Below, piece after piece: positions 8,744 through 18,861 of a DNA stretch of 64,000 bases. Every line of letters begins with the position of its first letter. The stretch's first letter is position 1. Under the pieces are notes generated by a model that was given only the letters and a program-made list of their open reading frames with translations, was not told where the DNA came from and did no database searches. Origin of the DNA: CBDHCC01 sp965261015 (GTDB lineage: Bacteria > Pseudomonadota > Alphaproteobacteria > Sphingomonadales > Sphingomonadaceae); the NCBI GenBank assembly GCA_965261015.1, contig CBDHCC010000002.1:248001-312000 (forward strand), given 5' to 3'. A program made the position numbers and the translations under genes.

Positions 8744-9672
8744 ACCGCGCCGCGCTGGTCGACCACGCGCGCCAGACGATCGCGGCCGGGTCCAAGTCCT
8801 TCGCCGCCGCCTCCAAGCTGTTCGATCCGGTCACGCGCGAACGCGCCTGGCTGCTCTATGCCTGGTGCCGCCATTGCGACGACTTGGCCGACGGGCAGGT
8901 GCTGGGCGGCGCGCTCGACAGCCTGGGGTCCGACATGCCCGATCCGGTCGAACGGATCAGCATCCTGCGCGGCCGCACCGCCAAGGCGCTGTCCGGCGCC
9001 ACGACGGGAGAGCCGGCCTTTGACTGCCTGGGCGTGGTCGCGGCGGAATGCCGGCTGCCGCCCTTCGTGGTCGAGGACGTGCTGGCCGGCTTCGCGCTCG
9101 ACGCCGCCGACTGGCGCCCGCGGGTGGAGGACGACCTCTACCAATATTGCTATCACGTCGCGGGCGCGGTCGGCGTGCTGATGGCGGTCGTGATGGGAGT
9201 CGATCCCGACGACCGCGAGACGCTGGACCGCGCCTGCGACCTGGGCCTGGCGTTCCAGCTCGCCAACATCGCGCGCGACGTGGAGGAGGACGCGCGCGCC
9301 GGCCGCTGCTACCTCCCCGCCGAGTGGCTGGCCGAAGCCGACATCGAACCCGGACAGCATATGAAGCCCTGGGCGCGCGACCGGCTGGTGCCGCTGGTGC
9401 GCCGCCTGTGCGACGCGGCCGAACGCTACGAAGCGTCGGCGCGGGTCGGCGCGGCGCGACTGCCCTTCCGGTCGCGCTGGGCGGTGCTGGCGGCGGCGGG
9501 CATCTACGGCGACATCGCGCGCGGCGTGCGCCGACGGGGCGCGCGGGCGTGGGACCATCGAGAGGTCACCAGCCGCGCCGCGAAGCTCGGCTGGGTGGCG
9601 CGCTCGGCCCGCCAGGCCCGGCGCGCGCCGCCGCCGGTGGACCGCGCCGGCCTGTGGACCCGGGAGGGGTGA
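8740..9672 (+). CDS. crtB: Phytoene synthase
   Basis: A 310-residue squalene/phytoene synthase that condenses two geranylgeranyl-diphosphates to phytoene, the first carotenoid step. Both Asp-rich substrate-Mg2+ motifs are present: CDDLAD near residue 46 and NIARDVEEDARAGRCYLP near residue 175. Starts at GTG overlapping the LOG stop. Full length. Together with CrtI and CrtY it completes synthesis of beta-carotene from GGPP. Confidence 0.95.
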   Translation: MNRAALVDHARQTIAAGSKSFAAASKLFDPVTRERAWLLYAWCRHCDDLADGQVLGGALDSLGSDMPDPVERISILRGRTAKALSGATTGEPAFDCLGVVAAECRLPPFVVEDVLAGFALDAADWRPRVEDDLYQYCYHVAGAVGVLMAVVMGVDPDDRETLDRACDLGLAFQLANIARDVEEDARAGRCYLPAEWLAEADIEPGQHMKPWARDRLVPLVRRLCDAAERYEASARVGAARLPFRSRWAVLAAAGIYGDIARGVRRRGARAWDHREVTSRAAKLGWVARSARQARRAPPPVDRAGLWTREG

Positions 9673-9727
9673 GGGGCCGGCCGGTCCCGCTTCCCCCCTC
9701 CGCCGAACCGGGCTAAGCCCCGTCCCT

Positions 9728-10474
9728 ATGTCCGCCCTTCCCGCCATCCTCGCCTCCGCGCTCGCCATGACGGCGATCGTGGCGGTGCGGTACGCGATCA
9801 CGTCGGGCGGCTTCGCCTGGCTGACCGAGCGCGTGCGGCCGGGCCTGTATGACGGCCTGCGCCCGCAAATGGGGCGAGAGGTCGGCTGGTCGCTGTTGTC
9901 CGCGCTGATCTACGGCGTGCCGGCCGGGATCGTGATGTGGGGGTGGCAGGCGCACGGCTGGACCCGGATCTACGACGATGTCGGCGACCGATCGCTCCTG
10001 TGGCTGCCCGCGTCCGTCCTCCTCTACCTGCTCGCCCACGACAGCTGGTTCTACTGGACGCACCGCTGGATGCACCGCCCCAGATGGTTCCGCATCGCGC
10101 ACGCCGTCCATCACGACAGCCGGCCGCCCACCGCCTGGGCCGCCATGAGCTTCCACCCGATCGAGGCGGTGACGGGCGCGGTCATCATCCCCGCGCTGGT
10201 GTTCGTCATCCCGATCCACGTCGCCGCGCTGGGCGTCGTACTGACGGTGATGACGGTGATGGGGGTCACGAACCACATGGGTTGGGACATGTTCCCCCGC
10301 TGGGTGCGCGAGGGGCCGGTCGGCCGCTGGGTCATCACCGCCAGCCACCACGGGCTGCACCACGAGCGCTACCAATGCAATTTCGGCCTGTATTTCCGCC
10401 ATTGGGACCGCTTGTGCGGCACCGATGCGGGGTTGAGCCGGCTGGAGCCGCGCCGACGCAAGGCGCGCGCGTGA
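9728..10474 (+). CDS. Sterol desaturase / fatty-acid hydroxylase family membrane protein (candidate carotenoid hydroxylase)
   Basis: A 248-residue integral membrane di-iron enzyme. Seen: hydrophobic segments near residues 5-25, 58-80 and 100-115, then His boxes HDSWFYWTHRWMH (about 103), HAVHHD, a second-domain NHMGW and HHGLHHERY, matching the eight-His pattern of the fatty-acid hydroxylase superfamily. It lies 55 bases after crtB and is coupled to the DUF2141 gene by a GTGA overlap. Classical CrtZ is shorter with a different spacing, so this is not a standard CrtZ. Hydroxylation of a beta-ring carotenoid is a reasonable inference from position; lipid or sterol modification is the alternative. 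Confidence 0.8.
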   Translation: MSALPAILASALAMTAIVAVRYAITSGGFAWLTERVRPGLYDGLRPQMGREVGWSLLSALIYGVPAGIVMWGWQAHGWTRIYDDVGDRSLLWLPASVLLYLLAHDSWFYWTHRWMHRPRWFRIAHAVHHDSRPPTAWAAMSFHPIEAVTGAVIIPALVFVIPIHVAALGVVLTVMTVMGVTNHMGWDMFPRWVREGPVGRWVITASHHGLHHERYQCNFGLYFRHWDRLCGTDAGLSRLEPRRRKARA

Positions 10475-10902
10475 CGGGTCGGTGGCGCGCGGCGGCCGCC
10501 CTGCCCCTCCTGGCGATCGGGGCCGCTCCGCCGCCCGGCGACCTGCGCGTCGAGTTGACTGGGCTGCGGTCGACCAAGGGCGTGGTGATGCTGTGCCTGA
10601 CGGCCGCGCCCGCGAACTTTCCCGACTGCCGCGCGCGCGCCGACGCGCGGTTCCTGAACGTGCCCGCCGCGCAGGGCAGCGGCACCTTCGCGCGCGTGCC
10701 GGCCGGCCGCTGGGCGGTGGCCGCCGTCCACGACCAGGACGGCGACGGCAAGCTGGACACGCTGCTGGGCGTCCCGCGCGAAGGCATCGGCTTCACCCGC
10801 AATCCGAAACTGGGCTGGGGCCCGCCCTCCTTCGACTCGGCCGCCGTGTCGATGGGCACCGACGACAAGGTGGAACGCGTCCGCCTGCGCTACTTCCTTT
10901 AG
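10471..10902 (+). CDS. DUF2141 domain exported protein
   Basis: A 143-residue protein starting at GTG (10471), overlapping the preceding hydroxylase stop. A short basic N-terminus and hydrophobic stretch (AAALPLLAIGAAP) looks like a signal peptide. The rest fits DUF2141: GLRSTKGVVMLCL, FARVPAGRWAVAAVHDQDGDGKLD and the end PPSFDSAAVSM. DUF2141 proteins are small periplasmic beta-sandwich proteins of unknown role. DQDGDGKLD is an Asp-rich loop that could bind calcium. Translational coupling to the hydroxylase suggests a shared function. Confidence 0.8.
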   Translation: MTGRWRAAAALPLLAIGAAPPPGDLRVELTGLRSTKGVVMLCLTAAPANFPDCRARADARFLNVPAAQGSGTFARVPAGRWAVAAVHDQDGDGKLDTLLGVPREGIGFTRNPKLGWGPPSFDSAAVSMGTDDKVERVRLRYFL

Positions 10903-10918
10903 GCCAGGGCGCGCGCGC

Positions 10919-11881
10919 TCACTCGCCCGGCGCGCCCTCCGCCGGCACTTCGACCGCCGCCGGCGCGGGGTCTTCGCCGGTGTGCAGCCGCTCGATCTCC
11001 TGCTCGCGCTCCAGCAGGTAGAGGTCGCGCGTGGCCCGGTACGGATCGGGCGAGGCGTTCAGCCGCGCCACCGCCGCATCCGTTTCCACGCGGCGGTCCA
11101 GCGAGCGGACGATGTTCGCGGGCAGCGTGTAGGTCAGGCTGGTGAACGGCTTGCCCACGGCGACCGGCAGGAACAGTCCGTCGATCAAGTCGCCGGCCGC
11201 GTCGCGCACGGTGGTGGGGCCGACCAGCGGCAGGTAGAAATACGCGCCGGTCTTCACCCCGTAATAACCCAGCGTGTTCGCCAGCCCGTTGGGACGGCGC
11301 GGCAGCCGGAAGGGCTCCTTCTTCGCCACGTCGAACAGGCCCGCCACGCCGGCGGTGGAGTTGATGACGAAGCGGCCCACCGTCTCCGCCGCCTTGCCGG
11401 GTTTCAGCTGGAGCAGATAATTGATCGCCACCACGGGTTCGCGCAGATTGGCGAAGAAGTTGCGAAGCCCGTCACGCGCCGGCCGGGGCAGCGCGCTCTT
11501 ATACGCCATCGCCGCCGGGCGCACCGCGGCCTGGTCGACCGCCTGGGTGGCCTTGAACGACTCCTCGTTCACCGCCGCCAGGGGATCGGCGGCGTCGGCC
11601 CCGCGCCCGGTGATGACCACGCCGTCCGCGACCGGCTCGGCCACCACCTCGTCGCCCGAGAGCGTGGGCGAAGGTGCCGGCGCGAAGGTCCAGTCCGCCG
11701 GCGTCGTGGCCGCGACCGTCGGTGCCGTCGGGTCCGGCGCGGGCGCGAAGACCATCCGGTCCCACGCCGGATCGCCCACCGACGGCTCGACAACCGGCAC
11801 CGGCGGAACGTCCGCGCCGAGTGTGGCCGCCAGGGGCATCTGGGCCGCCAGGAGGGCGGAGGCGGCAACCGAAACGCTCAT
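10919..11881 (-). CDS. MlaA/VacJ-family protein without a lipobox
   Basis: A 320-residue homologue of MlaA, the outer-membrane component of the phospholipid retrograde transport system. The MlaA domain spans about residues 100-290: DPLAAVNEESFKATQ, RDGLRNFFANLREPVVAINYLLQ, and GYYGVKTGAYFYLPLVGPTTVRD are all recognisable. The N-terminus (MSVSVAASALLAAQMPLAATLGA) is a signal-peptide-like stretch with no Cys, and is followed by an Ala/Pro/Asp-rich linker of about 80 residues. Classical MlaA is a lipoprotein, so anchoring here must differ. AAAGGA precedes the ATG at 11881. No mla partner genes are adjacent. Confidence 0.85.
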   Translation of the reverse strand: MSVSVAASALLAAQMPLAATLGADVPPVPVVEPSVGDPAWDRMVFAPAPDPTAPTVAATTPADWTFAPAPSPTLSGDEVVAEPVADGVVITGRGADAADPLAAVNEESFKATQAVDQAAVRPAAMAYKSALPRPARDGLRNFFANLREPVVAINYLLQLKPGKAAETVGRFVINSTAGVAGLFDVAKKEPFRLPRRPNGLANTLGYYGVKTGAYFYLPLVGPTTVRDAAGDLIDGLFLPVAVGKPFTSLTYTLPANIVRSLDRRVETDAAVARLNASPDPYRATRDLYLLEREQEIERLHTGEDPAPAAVEVPAEGAPGE

Positions 11882-12079
11882 TCCCGAGTCCTTTCGGGCG
11901 GGGCACGGACCACGGTGCGCCCACGACACCCGCGGGGCGACATCGCGGTCGCCGGGGCTATGTCGCACGCCGGCGGTCGGGTCAACGCGGGCGCGAGCGC
12001 GAACGCGCGCAGACCGCGCTTCCCTTCGCGCGGCGGCGGGGCTAGGCGCGAAGGTCCGCCAGCCAGGAGCACCGCCGCC

Positions 12080-12949
12080 ATGATCCGCCTTGTCCCGTTC
12101 CTCTTCGCCGGCACGGTCGCGCTGGCGTCCCCGGCGGCCGCTCAGAGCGTGGGCGGCGGGGTGGCGCCGGCCGGCGACCCGGCCGCGGCGTCCATCCTGG
12201 ACGGCGACTATGTGGCGCTGGGCCTGGGACCGGCGCTCTCGCCCTCCTACGAAGGGTCGGACGACACGATCCTGACCGCCGCGCCCGTGGTGATCGGTTC
12301 CGTCTCCGGCTTCGACTTCGCGTCGCGCGCGATCGGCATCGGCGTCGACCTGATCCGCGAGCCCAGGGAGGCGAAGCTGAACCTGCAGGCCGGCCCGGTC
12401 CTGTCACTCAACCTGGACCGCAGCAGCCGGATCGAGGATCGCGTGGTGCGCCGGCTGGGCAAGATCGGCCCCGCCCTGCAAGGCGGCGGCTATGTGGGCG
12501 TGGCCTATAGCGGCCTGTTGAACCCGTTCGACACGGCCGGCGCGCAGGTGGAGGTCGTGACCGACCTGGGCGACGTGCATAACGGCACGATCGTGACCCC
12601 GTCCATCAGCTACGGCACGCCGCTGTCGACCGCCCTGTTCGCGCTGGTGACGGTGTCGGCGACGCACATCAGCGACAATTACGCGCAGCGGTATTTCAGC
12701 GTCACGCCGGCCGGGTCGCTGGCGAGCGGCCTGCCGGTGTTCAACGCCGGCGGCGGGTGGAAGGACGCGGGCGGATCGCTCAGCGTCGCCTACGACCTGT
12801 CTGGCGACCTGCGCGACGGCGGCCTGGGCGTCTTCGCGCGCGGCAGCTATGCCCGGTTGCAGGACGACGCGGCGAGGTCCCCCATCGTCCGCATCCGGGG
12901 CGACCGCGACCAGCTGTTCGCCGCCGTGGGCCTCAGCTACACTTTCTAG
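12080..12949 (+). CDS. MipA/OmpV-family outer-membrane protein
   Basis: A 289-residue protein with a clear signal peptide (MIRLVPFLFAGTVALASPAAAQ, cleavage expected after AAAQ). The mature part is rich in alternating hydrophobic/polar strands and ends in LFAAVGLSYTF, a C-terminal Phe signature of outer-membrane beta-barrels. The ALGLGPALSPSYEGSDD segment is typical of MipA/OmpV (MltA-interacting protein). The family is a barrel associated with murein synthesis/hydrolysis complexes in E. coli; function here is inferred. AGGAG lies about 10 bases before the ATG. The frame is open far upstream, but that part is antisense to mlaA. Confidence 0.82.
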   Translation: MIRLVPFLFAGTVALASPAAAQSVGGGVAPAGDPAAASILDGDYVALGLGPALSPSYEGSDDTILTAAPVVIGSVSGFDFASRAIGIGVDLIREPREAKLNLQAGPVLSLNLDRSSRIEDRVVRRLGKIGPALQGGGYVGVAYSGLLNPFDTAGAQVEVVTDLGDVHNGTIVTPSISYGTPLSTALFALVTVSATHISDNYAQRYFSVTPAGSLASGLPVFNAGGGWKDAGGSLSVAYDLSGDLRDGGLGVFARGSYARLQDDAARSPIVRIRGDRDQLFAAVGLSYTF

Positions 12950-13060
12950 CCGAGGGCGGCGGGCCGGGCGGTCGGCAGCGATGCCGGTGAACTCTGCCCA
13001 GCCGATCGTGCTCCGATGGAATCGTTGCTTTCACTCGACAGCGGGATATCCTCTTCCCTG

Positions 13061-14221
13061 ATGGCGACATTCTACGAGTTCTTCTGTGGCGGAGGCATGG
13101 TTCGGTCCGGGCTCGGCCCGGGGTGGCGGTGTGACTTCGCCAACGACATCGATCGAATGAAGACCGGGGCCTATGCTGCGAATTGGGGCGACGCGACCCT
13201 GAAGTGCGGAGACGTTGCCGACGTCCAACCTCACGAACTGCCCGGACGGGCGGACTTGGCGTGGGCCTCCTTTCCGTGTCAGGACTTGTCGGTCGCTGGA
13301 CAATTGCGGGGATTGGGAGACCATAACGCGCCAGACAAAACCCGGTCTGGAACATTTTGGCCATTTTGGCACCTCGTCGAGGCGCTCGGCAGGCAGCATC
13401 GAGCGCCAAAGCTGATCGTGTTAGAGAACGTCACGGGAACTCTAACCTCCAGATCGGGCCGCGACTTCGCGGCCATCAGCGAAGCGTTCGCCGCCGAGAA
13501 CTATCGTTTCGGAGCGCTGGTGTGCGACGCGCGTTTTTTCGTGCCGCAGAGCCGACCAAGACTTTTCTTCATCGCCGTGGCGGCGGACGTGCGACCGGCA
13601 TCTGAGGCTCTGTCGTGCCAGCCGAACGCCTTCTGGCATTCCACGCGGCTGATTGGTGCGTTCGACGCTCTGCCAAGCGATGCCCGTCGGCGTTGGTTGT
13701 GGTGGGATCCACCGATCCCGAGCGCTCCCGTTCGGCCGCTTTCGGCCCTGATCGAGGCGCACCCCGCGACCGTAAAATGGAACTCCGAACCCGAAACGGA
13801 GCGTCTTATCGGGAGTATGAGTCGTTCAAACCTTGATAAGGTGGACGCAGCGAAACAGATGCCCGGGCGTCAGGTCGGGATGGTCTACAAGCGCACACGA
13901 CTGGTGGATGGAGTCCGCAAGGTGCGCGCGGAGGTGCGTTTCGATGGGGTGGCGGGATGTTTGCGAACTCCTTCCGGTGGGTCGAGCCGACAAACAGTCA
14001 TGCTCCTTGAGGACGGTGCCATTCGTTCACGACTCCTCTCCAAGCGTGAGGCGGCTAGGCTAATGGGGTTGCCGGACGATTATTCGCTGCCGAAGAAATA
14101 CAACGACTCCTATCATGTAACCGGCGATGGTGTCTGCGTTCCGGTCGTCCGCTATCTGGCCGAACACATCTTGGAGCCCTCCTTGCCGCGAGACTCACTC
14201 CCCTTCACCCTAGCGGCGTAA
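13061..14221 (+). CDS. DNA (cytosine-5-)-methyltransferase of a restriction-modification system
   Basis: A 386-residue C5-methyltransferase. The conserved motifs appear in canonical order: I YEFFCGGGMVRSG (5-17), IV FPCQDLS with the catalytic Cys (71-77), VI ENVTG (122-126), VIII QSRPRLF (163-169), and IX/X RLMGLPDDY and HVTGDGVCVPVV near the C-terminus. The target-recognition region lies between VIII and IX, about residues 180-320. Recognition sequence cannot be predicted. A further in-frame ATG at 13016 exists, but motif I so close to residue 1 is normal. GC content is visibly lower (near 58% in a sampled 60 bases) than the flanks. The GIY-YIG nuclease gene follows 47 bases downstream. Protects host DNA from the partner nuclease by inference. 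Confidence 0.9.
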   Translation: MATFYEFFCGGGMVRSGLGPGWRCDFANDIDRMKTGAYAANWGDATLKCGDVADVQPHELPGRADLAWASFPCQDLSVAGQLRGLGDHNAPDKTRSGTFWPFWHLVEALGRQHRAPKLIVLENVTGTLTSRSGRDFAAISEAFAAENYRFGALVCDARFFVPQSRPRLFFIAVAADVRPASEALSCQPNAFWHSTRLIGAFDALPSDARRRWLWWDPPIPSAPVRPLSALIEAHPATVKWNSEPETERLIGSMSRSNLDKVDAAKQMPGRQVGMVYKRTRLVDGVRKVRAEVRFDGVAGCLRTPSGGSSRQTVMLLEDGAIRSRLLSKREAARLMGLPDDYSLPKKYNDSYHVTGDGVCVPVVRYLAEHILEPSLPRDSLPFTLAA

Positions 14222-14268
14222 GCGAAATCGCCATCGACCTCGGCTTTCGTCGGACCAGGGTCCGGACC

Positions 14269-14814
14269 TTGACGAACGAGATCGGCTGTTATGTTCTGTG
14301 CGATCTTGATGGTGTGCCGCTGTATGTCGGACAATCCGTCGATGGCATTCGGTCCCGGGTGAACCGTCACCTCACTTCGGCACGCTCGGACATCATAGCC
14401 AACCGTCAAATCGATGTGTGGGAGATCGCTTTCGTCCACGCCTATCCCGTCGCGGAACGCAAGGATATCGCCCCGCTGGAGGACGCGCTGTTTCATTCCT
14501 TCCATCCTGAGTCGCCGCTGATGAACGGGAAGGTGCCACCCCGTCCCCAACATCCGGTTGGTCTTCCGCGTCCCGCCCAGATCGTTCAAGTGATGTCCGA
14601 TGAAGAAATCGCTGAGAAGCTTGATCCTGCTCTCAGGTTGCCGAGACAGGCCGAGCATTACTCCCAGATCGTCGGTCACTTCCTGGCCGTGAAGAACTCC
14701 AGAGAGATCGCGGGAGCGATGGATGCCCATTTCGAGCGGTTGCAACGATACCATCGTGAGTTGTTGGGTTCCGCATTCGAACGCATCACGACAGACCCAA
14801 CCGACACGGAATAG
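14269..14814 (+). CDS. GIY-YIG nuclease, probable restriction endonuclease partner of the 5mC methyltransferase
   Basis: A 181-residue protein with a complete GIY-YIG catalytic module in the first 90 residues: GCY (6-8), PLYVGQS (17-23), Arg/His in IRSRVNRHL (28-35), the metal-binding Glu in PLEDALF (Glu 71) and the family Asn in PLMNG (86). The C-terminal half is helical and unassigned, likely for DNA recognition or dimerisation. The only ATG/GTG/TTG available at the domain start is TTG (14269). Gene order M then R, same strand, 47-base gap and shared low GC fit a type II system like those with GIY-YIG enzymes (Eco29kI, Hpy188I), but the sequence is not recognisably Eco29kI-like. A repair or homing nuclease is the alternative. 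Confidence 0.75.
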   Translation: MTNEIGCYVLCDLDGVPLYVGQSVDGIRSRVNRHLTSARSDIIANRQIDVWEIAFVHAYPVAERKDIAPLEDALFHSFHPESPLMNGKVPPRPQHPVGLPRPAQIVQVMSDEEIAEKLDPALRLPRQAEHYSQIVGHFLAVKNSREIAGAMDAHFERLQRYHRELLGSAFERITTDPTDTE

Positions 14815-15170
14815 CTGGCAGCCGGTTCGTCATCGCCCCACCTTGCCGCCCCCCACCCCGTCGGATCAACGCCCCGCCGCTTCAACGCCCCGCCTCTGCA
14901 CCGCCCCGCCCGGCCTTCCGTGCTCCACCGGAACGCGTCGCATGCCCCTAGCCGAGACATTGACGATTGTCAAGTTTTGTTCCAGATGGGTTGGATGATC
15001 CGGCACCCCGACCCCCTCCCCGAGTTCCGCATCCGCGCCAGGCCGCCTCGCGCGCGCGTGCGCCCTCGCGTGCGGGCGCGCCCTCGCATGTGCGCGCAGA
15101 GGCGCGCGCAGTGGAGGGACTCTGGAGGGACCTTTGGCGGTTTTCCGCGAGTCCGCGATCGGCCGGCGGC
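14815..15170. other. Gene-free stretch after the restriction system
   Basis: No gene recognised. Left part is C-rich. Near 14960 lies a perfect inverted repeat in a short AT-rich island. From about 15036 to 15112 the sequence becomes almost pure G/C with alternating CG and CGTGC-like units on a short period, low complexity and potentially Z-DNA forming. The methyltransferase gene begins at the end of the stretch. A promoter for that gene should lie here; a TTGACG at 14960 with a weak -10 seventeen bases later is one candidate. Confidence 0.6.
14960..14973. promoter_or_regulatory. Perfect inverted repeat TTGAC-N4-GTCAA, candidate operator
   Basis: The arms TTGAC (14960-14964) and GTCAA (14969-14973) are perfectly complementary with a 4-base spacer, within an AT-rich patch of otherwise very GC-rich DNA. 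Both strands contain a TTGAC(A/G) that could serve as a -35 box. The symmetry and size fit a dimeric repressor site overlapping a promoter. Which regulator binds is unknown. Confidence 0.35.
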
Positions 15171-15962
15171 GTGACGACGGCCCCCGTTCCGCTGGCCGAT
15201 TCGGCGCTCCACCGGCGGTTCCGGGATGCCGCGCGCGCCGCCGGCATGGACCCGGACAATCGCTGGGTCGGCGGCTATGTCGCCTACGAATGGAACCATC
15301 TGGCCCGTCTGCTCGCCGCCTACGATCTGGACCCGGCGGGGTCGGACGTGGTGGAGCTGGGCTGCAATGTCGGCGGCTCCACCGTCGTGATGGCCGCGCT
15401 GGGGGGCCGCGTGACGGGCGTCGACATCGACCCGTCCGCCGTCGCCGTGGCCCAGGCGAACATCGCGCTTCACAACGTCGCCGACCGCGCCCGCGCGCTG
15501 GCGGTCCCAGACAGCCGCGCGCTCCCCTTTGCGGACGGCGCGTTCGACCTGGCGGTCGCCAACAGCGTGCTGGAATATGTCGACCCCGCGATGCTGCCCG
15601 GGGTGCTCGACGAAGTGGCGCGCGTGCTGCGCCCGGGCGGGCGGCTGTTCGTCTGCGGCACCGCCAGCCGATTGGCTCCGTTCGCCGTGCACGATGGCCG
15701 CTGGGGCGTGAACTACCTGCCGCGGCGGGCCGATCGCTGGATGCGCCGGCCGCCTTTCCGTGGACTGTCCCCGTTCGCCCTGCGCCTGGCGTTCGGCCGC
15801 CGGTTCGCCGTGGAGGGCGCGGAGTGCTGGCTGGCCGCCCGCGCGGCGGTCCACGGCCGCGCGTCGGTCTCCGCACGCGCCCTGGCGGCGACCGCGCGCG
15901 CGGCGGGCCTGGCCCCCGGCTGGATCAGTCCCACGATCGAACTGCGCCTTCGCCGCCTCTGA
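15171..15962 (+). CDS. Class I SAM-dependent methyltransferase
   Basis: A 263-residue methyltransferase. Seen: SAM-binding motif I VVELGCNVGGSTV near residue 60, an acidic loop GRVTGVDIDPSAV, motif II-like DGAFDLAVANSVLEYV and the post-motif EVARVLRPGGRLFVCGT. This is the Methyltransf_11/25 fold used for small molecules, lipids or quinones. Substrate unknown. Start chosen at GTG 15171, where homology-like sequence begins; GTG 15111 and ATG 15246 are alternatives, and neither has a clear ribosome site. It ends 46 bases before the TPP riboswitch of thiC. Confidence 0.75.
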   Translation: MTTAPVPLADSALHRRFRDAARAAGMDPDNRWVGGYVAYEWNHLARLLAAYDLDPAGSDVVELGCNVGGSTVVMAALGGRVTGVDIDPSAVAVAQANIALHNVADRARALAVPDSRALPFADGAFDLAVANSVLEYVDPAMLPGVLDEVARVLRPGGRLFVCGTASRLAPFAVHDGRWGVNYLPRRADRWMRRPPFRGLSPFALRLAFGRRFAVEGAECWLAARAAVHGRASVSARALAATARAAGLAPGWISPTIELRLRRL

Positions 15963-16008
15963 CGTGCCGCCCGCTTGCGCCTCGGGTCCGCCGGGCCTAC
16001 CCCGGTGT

Positions 16009-16097
16009 CACCCCGGGGTGCCCGACAGGGCTGAGAGTGGGCGGTGTGCTCGCGACCCGTAGAACCTGATCCGGTTGACACCGGCGGAGGGAGGGTG
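16009..16097 (+). promoter_or_regulatory. TPP riboswitch (THI element)
   Basis: Contains the two conserved halves of the thiamin-pyrophosphate aptamer: GGGGTGCC...GGGCTGAGAG (from 16015) and GACCCGTAGAACCTGATCCG followed by GTT (from 16054). The closing stem P1 can be drawn between CACCC (16009-16013) and GGGTG (16093-16097). It lies 42 bases before the thiC ATG, so TPP binding probably hides the ribosome site (AAGGAGAG) or ends transcription, repressing thiC and the coupled DUF427 gene when thiamine is plentiful. Confidence 0.93.
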
Positions 16098-16139
16098 CGA
16101 GCCGACGCCCGCGCTCCCTCCGGCACCAAGGAGAGCACG

Positions 16140-18049
<1,910 letters not shown>

Positions 18050-18053
<4 letters not shown>

Positions 18054-18631
18054 TCCGGCTTCCCGACAAGGCGGCACTCCTGGCTCGCGTGATGGCGGCG
18101 CGTGCCGCCTGGGACCCGGATTGGCGCCCGCCGCGGGTGGAGGCGGTCGGACCCGATCAGGAATCGGTCTGGGATTATCCCCGGCCGCCCAGCGTCTCGC
18201 AAACCGATCGGCGGGTTCGGGTCGTGCGGGACTCCACCGAGCTTGCGGCAAGTGACCGGGCTTTGATTGTCCGCGAACGGGCGGGCGCGCCCGTCCCGTA
18301 TTTGCCGCCGCAGGATGTGCGGACCGACTGGTTGGTGCCAAACGGGCGCGTGTCGATCTGCGAATGGAAGGGCGCTGCCGCCTCCCTCGATGTCGTCGAT
18401 TCATCCAGGCATCGGATCGTTGACGCGGCCTGGACGTACCCCGATCCCTTCGACGACTTGACGGAGGGCTATAGCCAGATCGCCAGTTGGATCGCATTTC
18501 ATCCTGGCAAGCTGGACTGCTTTTGGGGCGAGGACAGAGCTTGGCCACAGGCAGGCGGGTTTTACGGGGGTTGGATCATCGATCGGATTCGAGGACCGAT
18601 CAAAGGTGGCCCGGGAACGCACAACTGGTGA
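18050..18631 (+). CDS. DUF427 domain protein coupled to thiC
   Basis: A 193-residue protein matching the DUF427 pattern: VWDYPRPPSVSQTDRRVRVV, a central YLPPQDVRTDWL, CEWKGAAASLDVV and AAWTYPDPFDDL..IASWIAFHP. The start is a TTG overlapping the thiC stop (TTGA), giving probable translational coupling; a GTG at 18089 is the alternative. DUF427 proteins are small beta-rich proteins of unknown function. Being on the riboswitch-controlled transcript hints at a thiamine-linked role, but this is inference. GC content falls toward the 3' end and in the following 230 bases. Confidence 0.82.
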
Positions 18632-18861
18632 GAACTGATCTAGAGGTCACGACACCGCAGACTTTCGCCGACCCGATCTTCCGTCCTCACTGCATCAGAA
18701 CCCGCCCGATCCTCGAACCCTGCCAACTTTACGAAATCTGCGCGATGTTAAAGTGGCTGTCCACCACCTGCCGACGCACTAGAACAAAACGGATGGAAGG
18801 GCAGCCGTGAACCAAACATCCACACGGCCACCCCCCTTCTCCTCTTGCGGAACGCCGGTTG

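Noticed and set aside
10982..12949. Very long plus-strand open frame through the mlaA region
   Set aside because: Only the part from the ATG at 12080 has a signal peptide and barrel-like sequence; the rest is antisense to mlaA with no homology.
13061..14814. Methyltransferase and nuclease as a toxin-antitoxin or homing pair
   Set aside because: The methyltransferase carries all catalytic motifs of a DNA modification enzyme; a restriction pair is simpler. No intron or intein is visible.
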